Shown: one piece after another, positions 43,624 through 54,437 of the stretch
Layout: the number at the start of each line of letters is the position of its first letter
How positions within the stretch are numbered: position 1 is the stretch's first letter
Source of the DNA: Pisolithus tinctorius
Lineage: Eukaryota; Basidiomycota; Agaricomycetes; Boletales; Pisolithaceae
Direction: 5' to 3'
Assembly: GCA_024663395.1 (NCBI GenBank)
Contig: JANFAH010000007.1
Coordinates: 62,001 to 126,000, forward strand
Length of the DNA: 64,000 nucleotides
Position numbers and translations under genes: made by a program
Notes under the pieces: generated by a model
Told to the model about the DNA's origin: nothing
What the model saw: only the letters and a program-made list of their open reading frames with translations
Databases searched by the model: none

Positions 43624-44835
43624 TCATTTCAACCTTGTGTTAAAATTTGAGCACTCAACCACTTTCGCCAAAGTGTCAGATCCATTTTTACTTGTGTCTC
43701 CTATGATTTCAAAACAATATGCTCTGTAATAAAATGTCTGACACAAACTGTAGTGAAAATAGCTCCCGCCCTATTTAAGAATATGCCAGACTCATGTCAC
43801 ACGTTCTCAAGTTGGCATGATTGCGTAAATTGTGTCTGTATGGATCCGTGGGGTGGCCATGTATGTTTACTAGGTTCGTGTTCGACTGCCAGCCATAGTC
43901 GATGATGACCTGATGGTCCTGGCCTTCAACATCAAAACATCAAAGCTGATGTCAGAACAAGTATGTAAGCATACTTGCCATATTCTCTGACTCATGCACC
44001 GTGACACAGACAACATGGATGCCATACAAATCAGAGAATTATTGATGTGTGTCAGATCGAAGATCCCAAATGCCTCATCCGAATCTCCTTGGACACAGCA
44101 TTCGGGATCTTTGCTCTGACTGCCTTAATGATTCCATGCATGGTTGGCGTTTTGGCAATTTGTACTTGTGCCTTGGTTAATGCTGATGTCAAATGACAGT
44201 TGCACAACTGGAAGTTTTTCTTATTGTTGCTAACTGAAAGATCGAATGTCTGTGCATGGGAATCCGTAGTGCAGCTGGTCTATCTTCAAAATTCATTGGC
44301 TTTTGTGTGTGAAGGGGGATCACATTCCCGCCTGTTTTGTGGGGATTTCGTGCTCGCGAAACTACAATTACTCGCCTACACATCTACACCAGTTCCATTA
44401 CCACCTCTCCTTCTCCCCGTCGCTTCCCTCCAAATCTCCTTCCACGCCTTCATCGAAGTCCAGACAGGAGGGTGCAAGTGGGGAAGGCGTTTATGTTGCG
44501 TTAAAGGTTGAGCAGGGCTAGTCTTTGGGTGCCGATAGCGGACGAACGGAAGAATAATCGACCGCGGGTCACGTAGACAGGCCGGCGCAGACACCAACTC
44601 TATGGAGGGACAGCCTTCCGACGATGCAATCAATCGCTGCGGTCGCCGCACCAAGTTCACCCAATAGGAAATCAGCCATCAAAATCCGCTCATATACCCT
44701 ACCGGAGCATCACTTTGAAATGGCGGGACTCGATGTGGTCGTGGCGTAGCTTGATCACCGTGGACATCGGACTGATTTACAAGCACATACTGCCATCTGA
44801 CATACGACCCCCAAACTGATAGTTGATACATTGTT
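43624..44835. other. transition from transposon nest to gene-rich DNA, no supported gene
   Basis: Between 43624 and about 44180 the sequence is AT-leaning and CpG-poor, with no long frame. From about 44540 CpG frequency rises (GACGAACGG, GACCGCGG, GCGGTCGCCGC). Short frames at 44200-44521 (+) and 44376-44660 (-) overlap on opposite strands and neither is convincing. The last ~170 bp lie downstream of the nicotinamidase stop. Confidence 0.5.
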
Positions 44836-45534
44836 TTAGGCAACCTGCATCCTCTTCTTCAGCTCGATAAGATTTATGATTCCCACTCCCGCAGCTTTCA
44901 TGTGTTCGTACTCTTCACCGCCGGGAGAAACGCTACGCACGCCGTCAGTCACGACAAACGTGTTGAATCCAGCTTTCGCTGCGTCAATGGCGGTGGCTTT
45001 TACGCAGTAATCGCCAGCGAGACCGACGAGGTATACGTCCTTCACCTTGTTGTGACGAAGGTTGTCTTCGAGCTCTGTGCGCAGGAGATGCCACGGGTCT
45101 TTGAATGCAGAGTAGCACTCCACCATGGGATGTGTGCCCTTGTGGATGATATCAAAGGTATCATCCACTTTTAGGCCGGGAATGATCTCCACCCCTGGTG
45201 TGCCTTGTACGCAGTGGTCCGGCCAGAGCGTCTGCGCTAGACCCTTCTCTGTGATTGTCCTGACGTCGCCTCCCGTCTGCGCAACCAGATCCTCTGGTGG
45301 GTAGATAGAAATAGTCTCGAACAGAGGTTTCCCATGAGTAGTTGCAAAGGAAATATGACCAGGAGGATGGAAGTCCTTGGATGCGACGCGATAAGCGAAT
45401 GGGAGGTCGATGATTTCGTTGATAGGGCCCAGAAGCTCCGTTGCTCCTGGCACAGCGAGACTCCCAGTGACGAAGTCGACTTGCATGTCAACGACGATGA
45501 GGGCGGTGCCAGGGATGATAGCTTTGTCTGCCAT
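44836..45534 (-). CDS. PNC1: nicotinamidase (isochorismatase-like hydrolase)
   Basis: This is a single-exon, 232-residue protein. The catalytic triad is Asp16 (IVVDMQVDF), Lys132 (IIHKGTHP) and Cys177 (GLAGDYCVKATAIDA). The metal-site residues are Asp54 and His56 (SKDFHPPGH) and His107 (WPDHCVQGTPG). This matches yeast Pnc1, which deaminates nicotinamide to nicotinic acid in NAD+ salvage and so relieves sirtuin inhibition. Length and full motif set indicate an intact gene. It is divergent from the PDAT gene, with only 156 bp between the two ATGs, so the promoters must overlap. The downstream side faces the transposon nest. Confidence 0.93.
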   Translation of the reverse strand: MADKAIIPGTALIVVDMQVDFVTGSLAVPGATELLGPINEIIDLPFAYRVASKDFHPPGHISFATTHGKPLFETISIYPPEDLVAQTGGDVRTITEKGLAQTLWPDHCVQGTPGVEIIPGLKVDDTFDIIHKGTHPMVECYSAFKDPWHLLRTELEDNLRHNKVKDVYLVGLAGDYCVKATAIDAAKAGFNTFVVTDGVRSVSPGGEEYEHMKAAGVGIINLIELKKRMQVA

Positions 45535-45690
45535 CGTATCGAACTCTGGTCGTTAAGAACGAAGTTAGAGATGAGATTATGAGTTCCTGTTTCAAAGTCA
45601 ATTTCTCGGTAGTCAGAGTAGTAGCCGCGGACATATTAGTTTGACCGCTGAAGTCATCGAGTCGTTCGACGTCTGCGAGCCACCTCCAGG

Positions 45691-48600
45691 ATGACCCTAC
45701 CGAGACGAGCCAAAACATGGTCGGGATACGATGAACATTCTGACACTACGACCGCCTCCGATCGCGAGGATGACGTTCACAAGGCCACAACACATAAGAA
45801 ACTACACGTGGACATTGTACACGAGGTCAATCGCCAGGCCAAGTTATTCGATGCCCAGGCACATGAAATGACCATGGTATGCCTCGTCCTCGTGTCTGTC
45901 ACTGCCTCTCAGTGCTGGTAACACATGCGTGCGTAGAAGTCTCGGCGACTGTTCTTCGTTAAGGCTCGCTTTCTTTTCCCGCTGGGTATTATCGGTGCGT
46001 CGTCCGTTAGCCCGCACGCTACGCGAGGTTACTCACGGGCCTCCATAGTTGGTGTTCTCTTAGGGTTTATAATCATCCAGCCATACGACATACATGAAAT
46101 GCACGCGAATCTTGCTCTCTTAATGGAAGAGTACGATCTATCACTCAAGATACCGGGGATTGACTTGTCTCGTGTCGAGTTAGAATGGCAACGGTTTCGC
46201 AGCAACATTCCGGAGTTGTGGAAACTTAATAACGACGGGCGTGAATTCCAGGTTGGAGAGGCTATCAAGGCCCGCGGCCTGACTGCACAGTATCCGGTCG
46301 TACTCGTCCCTGGAATAGTGTCGACGGTAAGCTTCAATTGCTGGCCCGAAGTCCAGCACATCCTGACTGTGTCGCGGGGCCAGGGACTTGAATCGTGGTC
46401 AACCTCCCCGGAATATCGCGCCTTCTTTCGCGAAAAGCTCTGGGGAGGGTTTAACATGATTTCCCAAGTGACGTTTAACCGCGAAAGATGGATGACTGCT
46501 ATGATGCTCGATCCTGATACAGGTCTTGATCCGCCAGGCGTAAAGATCAGAGCTGCGGAAGGTTTAAGCGCAGCGAGCAATTTCATGAAAGGATACTGGA
46601 TATGGTATAGCGTCCCGATCCCTTTTTATATGTGACTACAATTTCACTGACTGAGAGTGATATTGTGAAGGGCCAAGATCATTGAAAATCTGGCAGTTGT
46701 AAATTATGACACTAATAATCTTTATCTTGCACCGTATGATTGGAGGTTGTCGATGTGGAACCTGGAGGAGCGGGACGGCTACTTCTCTCGTTTGAAAGCG
46801 ACTATCGAGGGCTTGAAGTAAGCCGTTTACTTCATCTGCAACATCTTATTTCTGACTCGGCCTGAGCAGGAAACGTCAGAAGAAAAGAGTTGTCATAGCT
46901 GCACATTCTATGGGCAGTACGGTGCGTCCGTAGCCAGTTCTGATGGAGATAGACTTATACCTAGGGTCATTTCAGGTCATGTTGGTGAGAATATCGTCCA
47001 ACTAACGTTCCTTCCAAGTTCTTACTCAGGTCTAAAGTATTTGTTTGTATCTCCGTGGACTATGAAGAGTCTATTGGTTTACTCATATCATAGATTAGTT
47101 TCAAATGGGTGGAGTCTCCTGAACACGGCGGCGGCGGTCCTGACTGGGTTGAGGTTCGTGTCTTTAAATGTGTGAGTGGTATAGTCTAACTTGCTTCCCA
47201 GAACCACATCGAGACTTTCATCAGCATTGCCGGCACACATTTGGTAGGTTTTTTCCCTTTACATACATGTGCTTGCTAAACAACGTTTTCTGTTTGCAGG
47301 GCGTAGTAAGTATTGTTAGGACTGTTGGTTCCGTTGCTGAGCCGTTCGATACTCCTTAGGCCAAGGCGATGTCCGCATTTCTTTCAGGTGAAATGAAAGA
47401 CACGGTCCAAATGAACCCCGCTGGGGCTTATGGTATGTAGGAGAATTCTGTTTGTATCTATGAAAGCGCGTGACCTATGTGTCATCGACTTATCTAGTCC
47501 TCGAGCGCTTCTTTTCAAGGAAGGAGCGGCGGAAATTATTCCGGAGTTGGGCCGGTAGTGCGAGTATGTGGGTTAAGGTAACGTCAGACTGTATATATTT
47601 CCTGTCTTGTTTCACTTGAACCTGAGGCAATGCTTTTGCGGTTCTGCAATACCACACTAGGGTGGTACGGCTGTATGGGGAAACGAGAATTGTGCACCGG
47701 ATGACGAACCAGACTCGACACACACGCATGGCGAGTTGATCGCGTTTAGACAGTCTCTCCTGGATGCACGGCAAGTGGAGGGCAGTCGGCTGGTCGACGA
47801 AGAGCTGGTGCCGAAGAAGAATATGACTGCGACGGACGTGGGAGCGTGGATTCTCAAGCGCACTCCAGCGAGTTTTCAGGTATGTGCATGCGTCGTGTTA
47901 CTACACTTGTATCTTCAGAGAACTAAACGAAAATTTCTCATGGTGTCCTTCTTTAACTCAGAAAATGATGGCGACAAACTATTCGTTCGGTATAGAGCGC
48001 GATGAAGAAGTACTCAAGAAGAATGATTTCGATCATAGGAAATGGACCAATCCACTAGAGATCAGGTACAGTGCCAGCCCTCTGCGTGCGCCTAGTATGC
48101 TTATTATTGCGAATACTTGCAAGACTCCCTAATGCGCCGACTACACGATTCGTTTGTGTGTATGGTCATGGGAAAGAAACGGAGGTGAGCGTGGCCCCCC
48201 TGGCGTATGTATGCGTTCCTGCACTGATATCCTCTCGTCCTCGCCAGAGGTCTTACTGGTTGGTTTCTACACGAAAACCAAGTGAGCATTTTGTGCGATA
48301 ACGTGCTTCCCGTTCTACTAGGTATGCACACAATCCAAATGAATATGAGGAATCAATTGTGGAGGCCGGAGGTACACCCACATGCGCGGAACCTTCCGTT
48401 GGAACGTGCAAGGTACCCGTACCCATAGATGGTCTTAACGATCTCAACAATCGGCCGCCACCATCGAGCTGGATAGATGCCGAGTATACAGATGAAACTG
48501 TCGTGCCCAAGGTGGGGATACTCGCTGGGTTCCTTGTTCACAAGGGTTGCGTTTTCTCACATCTTCTCATCTCGTGTAATAGGTGCGCAATGGAGTGAAG

Positions 48601-48957
48601 ATGGGTGATGGTGACGGAACGGTCAGTCTATTGAGTCTTGGTGCGATGTGCGTTGAGGGATGGAAGCGCAAGCGGTGGAATCCTGGAGGGATCCGTGTTA
48701 CTACTGTCGAGGTGAGTGCTTGTCAGAAGAAGCTCTTCGTTTTCCGAGTTATTTACCTACTATCACAGCTGCCACACCGTCCTGTGGTGAACATCCCTCG
48801 CGGGGGCGCGACCACGAGCGACCACGTGGACATTCTAGGATCGACGGCCTTGAACGAGCTTATACTGAAATTTGCAACTGGGGCTGGGGACGAGGTCGAA
48901 GATAATTTTGTGTCCAGGATACGGGAATACGCGAAGAGGGTGCAGTGGGATGGGTGA
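45691..48957 (+). CDS. LRO1: phospholipid:diacylglycerol acyltransferase (PDAT)
   Basis: This is a multi-exon gene. A basic cytosolic head (MTLPRRAKTWSGYDEHSD) is followed by hydrophobic segments (ARFLFPLGIIGA, then VGVLLGFIIIQPYD), giving an N-terminal membrane anchor. The LCAT/PDAT lipase fold follows: YPVVLVPGIVST, the ESWS-containing lid region, NLYLAPYDWRLS, and the nucleophile elbow AAHSMGST near 46905. Later come GGPDWVENHIETFISIAGTHLG, FVCVYGHGKETE, DGDGTVSLLSLGAMC (catalytic Asp) and TTSDHVDILG (catalytic His). The family moves an acyl chain from phospholipid to diacylglycerol at the ER to make triacylglycerol. Introns are ~50-90 bp. The TGA at 48955 follows a family-like C-terminus. 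Confidence 0.9.
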
Positions 48958-49430
48958 CTGACACTTGATGCCAATATATTTGGCTTTGGCATTTTTATTG
49001 GATGACCATGGTGCGTAAGGGCATCGAAACGGAGCTGCGACAGATATATCGTCTAGTTTATACATGGTTACTAGCTCTTTATTGTTCAGCTATAGTCTGC
49101 CTCTGTAAAGGTACATATCTTATACTGTAAATGCTCGTGAATCTTATTCCCTAGGTATGCCAGGGAGAACGTGCTATCGAAGTATGTAACTACGTCGTTA
49201 GTCTATTCAGCGTCTGGTTATTACAGTCCCGTGAATAGCTGCGAAGGTCGTTTCAATGCGAGGTCGCTGTATGACTCATTGAACGACCGCGTTAAAGGCA
49301 GCTTGGAAAAAGATTATGCTCTGGAGAAGCATCACGTCCAGCTTTTGCCATGGGTCCGAGTTTGCGTCAAGAGACAAGGTATATTGAACAAACTGTTCTC
49401 GTGTACTGTCTAAGACAAAACTTTATTGAA
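48958..49430. other. intergenic, convergent 3' ends
   Basis: This stretch lies between the PDAT stop and the stop of the first aspartic protease. The part from about 49260 resembles 58290-58425 downstream of the second protease (GACTCATTGAACGACCGCGT and ATATTGAACAAACTGT versus the matching bases there), so protease duplication included ~150 bp of 3' flank. No gene is supported. Confidence 0.5.
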
Positions 49431-50916
49431 CTAGTTGCTTTCGGAATCAGTATATTTGGTGGCTGCGAATCCGACGCGGGCGCTGGTCGTGTCATAAATG
49501 CTATAATAGCGTTCCCTGTGTACGCGTGGCCATCGCATCGGCTTCGTTAAGAGGAACTACGCAGACGACAGAGAAAACGTACAAGAAAGCATATCCGTTC
49601 GCGAAGTCCATGCCAGATCCGGATGGAGCTCCGATGTCGCCGACAACAAGATAAATGCTACCGCTACTCCCGCCGATTGCAGTGTTGAGGGACCGAGGCC
49701 ATATCTGCGCGTTGGGGATGAGGTCGTAGGTCTGCGCGCCAATGTGGAAACTCAGCGTTTGGAGGTTGTTGTATTGTGATTGCGTGATGCGCAATAGCCC
49801 GGTGGCATTGTCCATGATGCCACCGGTTGCCGACTGGTATGTCTGGAATGCGTCTATACCAATCAGAATGAATACGGATCAAAATGGATTTAAGAGTAAA
49901 GTGATATACCAGTAGCAATAAGGATCAGAGTGGTGCCAGTGTCAACAATACCAGCCGTGCTGGGTAAGATCGTCTTTCCGCCATACGTGATCGACTGATC
50001 AATTCCCCAGAAGAAGGCTGACGAATACGTATTTGTGATCGGCGTGTAATTTACAGTGCCGGTGACAACAGATGGGTCATAGCCACCAAACGTGAGCTCG
50101 CCTGAGTTGGAATTAGAGGCCGGGATGAAGTAGACCCCCAGAACAGCACTGCTAATAGTCCCCTGGCTGTATAGATTGTCAACCACAGTGGGTACGGTGT
50201 TCGTATTGGAGACGGTGCCTTGGGTGAGGTCTGCAGGACCAAGGCCAAGGATGCCATCGATACCAGTGCCGCTAAGACCCTGGGACCGGGTGGCGACACC
50301 AATGGATTGCTGGTTGATGATAAGGCCATTTCCGAGCGATACTGCGTCTATGTATTCTCCCCCAGAAAAATTTCCGGAACCGTATGATACGGACTACGAG
50401 TGTGTCGTCAGACTTTGATACCCAAAGAGAGAAGCTGACAGGCCTTACGACGGTGTTGCCTGTATAGTGGCTAGTGCTCGTGGGAGTGTAGGGCTGATTC
50501 GCGCCGACCCACGTATTGGAACTTCCTGTATCAACCAGCAGCGTGTCTACCCCAATAAAACCTCTTTCAGCATCTTTGCTAGCGTGCAAGGGAACGAATC
50601 GGTTGCCTTGATCATATGAATATCACTTACATTCTGTCGGTGGGCTTCCGATGCCAACCTGGGCAACGTACAGTACTACGGAATTTGTGACGCTGACAGA
50701 AGCATCTCGTTTTCTTGGAGACACAGTCTTCTCTCGCATGGATTTGATACGAATACGGTCTGCGTCGGCGATATTGGATATGCCTGTCGCATTTAGCCTG
50801 GCAACGAAGTTGAGCGTGACCTTGCTGATACCACCAGGTGTTCGGTGAACGGGGGACGCGGCGACTGCGAGCAAGTAAAGAGCGAGTACAACCAACAGAG
50901 CCCTGCAGGGGAACAT
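49431..50916 (-). CDS. pepsin-like aspartic protease (A1), paralogue 1
   Basis: The start MFPCRALLVVLALYLLAVAA is a signal peptide, followed by a propeptide to about residue 75 (basic SPRKRD). The first active-site motif is LLVDTGSSNTWVG. Then come YGSGNFSGGEYIDAV, the GTGIDGILGLGP flap-domain region, and a second motif, IVDTGTTLILIATG. The last exon reads ERYYSIYDTTSARVGFAATKY before a TAG at 49431. Exons are separated by 50-70-bp introns, for example GTAAGTG...GTAG before TLLVDTG. It is a secreted endopeptidase typical of basidiomycete degradative sets. It shares promoter and exon structure with paralogues 2 and 3. Confidence 0.9.
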
Positions 50917-50939
50917 GATTGGATGAGTAGCTCGGCAGC

Positions 50940-51125
50940 GGGGGACCTATGGTGGGCCCATTTTATGCTGCTCTGCACAGGGAAGTTATGCGGGATAGGA
51001 CTAGATATATCGGGGCTTCCTGGGTCGATTCCCGGGATCATTGGGGAATAGTAACGCCTTGGAAGGGCAAGGGTGGCGACGAACATAACAAGTCGGTAGT
51101 CCTTGCGAAGCATCTGTCTGATATG
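50940..51125 (-). promoter_or_regulatory. conserved protease promoter 1
   Basis: Upstream of paralogue 1, a CATAAAAT TATA-like box at 50960-50967 lies about 45 bp before the ATG. Further upstream, blocks such as CTTCCTGGGTCGATTC, ACCTTGGAAG-like and CGAACATAACAAGTCGG (plus strand) recur at similar distances before all three protease genes. The similarity ends near 51125. Confidence 0.6.
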
Positions 51126-51338
51126 GGGGTGTGACCACCTTTGAAGGACATTGCCATGCGTAGAGTTGGTGTCTGTATACTGGCGCGGAACCGTAAAGCG
51201 GCCATGCTGAGATCATATGTACATGCATGGTCCCTGTGGTTGTGCCACAAAGACTCATTTTGAAGCTTCGCTCCAAACGTGGGAGGGAGTCGTATCCAGA
51301 CACAGTAATGCAGACCACGTTCTACGAACACGACGGAC

Positions 51339-51398
51339 GACCTTGTGAGCCGGTTGGCCCCATCGTCCTGCCGATTGGACCCACTGGCTCACAAGGTC
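51339..51398. repeat. 26-bp-arm inverted repeat (hairpin)
   Basis: GACCTTGTGAGCCGGTTGG... at 51339-51364 pairs with GATTGGACCCACTGGCTCACAAGGTC at 51373-51398 across an 8-base loop, with a few mismatches in the inner half. It could be a tiny inverted-repeat element or a regulatory palindrome in the protease upstream region. It has no obvious direct duplication outside it. Confidence 0.6.
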
Positions 51399-52688
51399 TG
51401 CGGAAAACATATTCCTGGACGCCGTCAGGCCAGGTCTGTAAACTCTTTGTCGCCAACGACTCGCATGGATTTAGGACCGTTGACTCTGGTCACGTGGGCT
51501 TAGGGGGTGGGGCAACTGTTACGTCACGAATCTCATGCAGGTGACCTGGTCGCGGACCACCACCACGTGATTTTGCATGATTGCCTGCGCCGTCAGATGT
51601 GTGTGGATGCCCTCCATGGTCATGAATGTACTGCTACTTGTACGATGCTATTATATGTGTTTCGACAGTTAAAACATGCCTGGCGAGGGAGATGCTTTGC
51701 CCCCGTACTGCAAGCAGCTACTTCACAAGAGAGCAGTGTCGCAGATGCTAGAGCTGTGCGAAGAAGTGTTACAAGTCATGCGGCATTCAGTTCATCTCCT
51801 GTGAAGAAACAGACCACCCACCCTTCGCATGCAGAACCCAAATCCAATCCCTCAAAGGCCTTATGGGTCGGGGTAGGTTGTCGCACGACTTCGCTACTGT
51901 TCCCCGCCATGGCGCAGACCCCATAGCAACATTCTATCGCTTGGGTATCATCGACACTGTCTGGACACTCGGAGGACAAGTCTGCAGGTCCATGTCATTA
52001 TGTGTACTGCCAATCCTCCACATCATTGAAGATTGCTCGTACGTCCTGCTGAGACCAAACATACCACAATTGACCAAACCACAGATACGTTATCTACCAT
52101 CCTACATAGATAAAAATTTGTTGCGTGCTTTTTCCAACTGCGGCCAGGAGCGCCCGGAGGGCCTTGGTATGACACACTATCTACGTCCCGTGCCAAAACC
52201 CATGGAAGTGCTAGTTTGATGTATTGACACGGGGTCCTACCTGTATGTGCAAGTTAGCGGAACCCCGTCGCAAACTTGATATCATTATTGACTCATCTGG
52301 CTGCTCGACAATGAGGAGACACGAGAAGCAGAGGTTCCGAAGGAGATGACCTTACTACGGAGCACTTCTAGGGCTCGGAGCTTAAATACCATTGCGGTTG
52401 TGTCTGCAGGCTTCGAAGTTGGGGCACCCAGTGTCATCGATTCATCAATGATACTCGGAGTACTCACCAATAAGTTTGGATCTGACATCCTAGCAGTTTC
52501 TGAGCGCAGTGCTCACTCCATGGGATCTCACCTTCACATCCAGGTCATGCGAGAGGTATGAGAGGTATACTGTTGGCGTGCTAGTCGATCCCAGCTTCGA
52601 ATGTCATCATGGCAATATGAAGACCACATTCCTTAATCATCCTGAAGTTTCCGCAAAGCAGGTTAAAGCAAGTGAGCATCAATCACCT

Positions 52689-53853
52689 TCACGCGTGGAA
52701 ATCCACCACAGCCGTCCCAATCCCCAAATTCTCCGCCTTGGACACCACATGCCTCGCAATAGCAACATCCTGTAACCCAATGCCTACCGACTTGAACACC
52801 GTCACGTCACCCTTCCTCATTTGAACCTCTCCCGGCCCGTCTTGACAATCCCATTCCTCCACCAACTGCCCAATCTCGATCATATCTCCAGCACTTAGAC
52901 TGGCAGCGATGAGTTCTCCGGCCTCGATCGCACATGCTTCGATCGAATCAACGACGATCGTCTCTGACCGGCTAATGAGGCCACAGTCTACTTCAACCAC
53001 GCTCGGCTTGAAGCTCCCTACGAGATTTAGGTGTGTTCCAGGCGATACCCACTCGGAGGGGGAAAGTGGTTGAGTGGATGATGTTGCCGTGAAGATCACA
53101 TTCGCACGACCTACGGCACTTCGGACGTTGGTCGTATCGTCCAACGAAAGTCCTTCGAGTGAGACAAGAGGGTGGGACTGACGCAATACAGACAACAGGT
53201 TTTCCAAACGTGCATTCGTCGAGCCACTGACGATGGTACATCGCTTGAGGGACGGAAATGCATGGATATGAAGATACAAATGGGCCTCGATCTGTTTCCC
53301 AGCGCCGAAGGCGACCAACGAGCTAGGGGGTTCGGAGAGGAGTAAGCGTGTTGCGAAGACAGGGCCTATTGGGTGCCTGAGCGTTGCTGGAACTTTAGAA
53401 GATGCATATATGAGATGAGTCCATATTGGCGGCACTCCTCAAGGCTGTCAGCGCACTCACGTTGACGATTGCCTCCGTACGCCCGGATTCCTCGTCCGGG
53501 GGAGTGGTCGAAGCGGGCAAACCACGCTTACCGTCGGCAGATGTAGGTACAGAAACGACATTGATCGCAGTTCCGATGTCTTCAACCCGTGAGGGCATAA
53601 ATAGAGCCGTGTGATGGGTCATGGCAATGCTTGTCCTTTGCGGTGATGCATAGTGCGATCCTGATGAGAGGCGACGAAACACAGAAGCCATGGGGGCCTC
53701 GAGCTCTGCAGATGGCAAAGCGGCAGTGATCGTGTTCACATCCTGAGCAGAGAGTACGACTCGAGAAGCGAGGGTGCGATCACAGTCGCCCGCTACTCCT
53801 GGACGCCTACTGCGTATTATCCGCTGCAACTGCCATCGTGGTGCAGGAGACAA
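52689..53853 (-). CDS. ornithine cyclodeaminase / mu-crystallin family protein
   Basis: The N-terminal exon (from 53853) contains VLSAQDVNTITAALPSAE and TEAIVNVSALTALRS, the OCD substrate-side strand. After one intron the Rossmann half follows: FATRLLLSEPPSSLVAFGAGKQIEAH (GxGxQ nucleotide motif), ANVIFTATSSTQPL, and WVSPGTHLNLVGSFKPSVVEVD. Near the C-terminus are GDVTVFKSVGIGLQDVAIA and the end at 52689. Family members are NAD(P)-dependent deaminating or imine-reducing enzymes; substrate cannot be inferred. The best start may be slightly downstream of 53853. Intron ends near 53355-53433 are tentative. A fragment of a second copy lies at 57240-57404. Confidence 0.8.
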
Positions 53854-54437
53854 TCAGGCACCGACCGAGGCTGTGTTGCGGGTTTCGACATCCGCTGGCT
53901 TGGAATCACCTTTCCCAGTCTGTCGGTGATCGATTGATCAACACAACTGGTTCTTGTACAACAACGCAATATTCTTTGCGAGCAGCGTGTCTCGCCTGCA
54001 GAGGTTTTGTGCAATGACGCCCATCTTGCCTGCCGCAACATTCCAGAGCTCCGGTGTAGTTGACGCTCAGTGGTCGCGTCTGTGTGTGGGGTCCGCTGAC
54101 CATTCATCCCACAGCATTCTACTTTGCAAATGACTCTCGTCGTGGAACCGGACGCTGCTTTTACCTGTATATGTGATGGAGTATCGATGTGAACACTATC
54201 TCCTACAAGCCGTCCATCTTACCAAACCTTGCCATAGATAGACTAGTCACCAGCCCCATGCTCCACCAAGAGCCGGCTTGCATTAATGGGGAACGGTTGC
54301 GCTCTGAGCACCGTGCTATCAAGTTACTTCGTGCGATCTGTAAGTGCCCGGGCTTAGGCAGCCCTGCTGTTGTAACCTAGATCACTTCCATTAACAACCC
54401 ACCATATAGCGCTCCGTTCACGCCTCTCGGTGAAGCC
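53854..54437. other. divergent intergenic region
   Basis: This is the shared upstream region of the ornithine-cyclodeaminase-like gene (minus) and the M20 peptidase gene (plus). Only short frames occur (for example 53817-54107 minus), none with a domain. No clear TATA box was identified. Confidence 0.4.

Larger units (their letters stand above)
50917..52688. other. 1.8-kb intergenic region, no supported gene
   Basis: Apart from the protease promoter and the inverted repeat at 51339-51398, only short frames without domains are present (for example 51863-52219 plus, and 52346-52561 plus overlapped by 52285-52488 minus). CpG content is ordinary. I see nothing else. Confidence 0.5.

Noticed and set aside
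44376..44660. 94-codon minus-strand ORF before the nicotinamidase
   Set aside because: It overlaps a plus-strand ORF of similar length and has no domain; it may simply reflect GC-rich DNA.
51863..52219. 118-codon plus-strand ORF between protease 1 and the OCD gene
   Set aside because: It has no domain, poor residue composition and overlapping antisense frames, and lies in an intergenic region with otherwise random frames.
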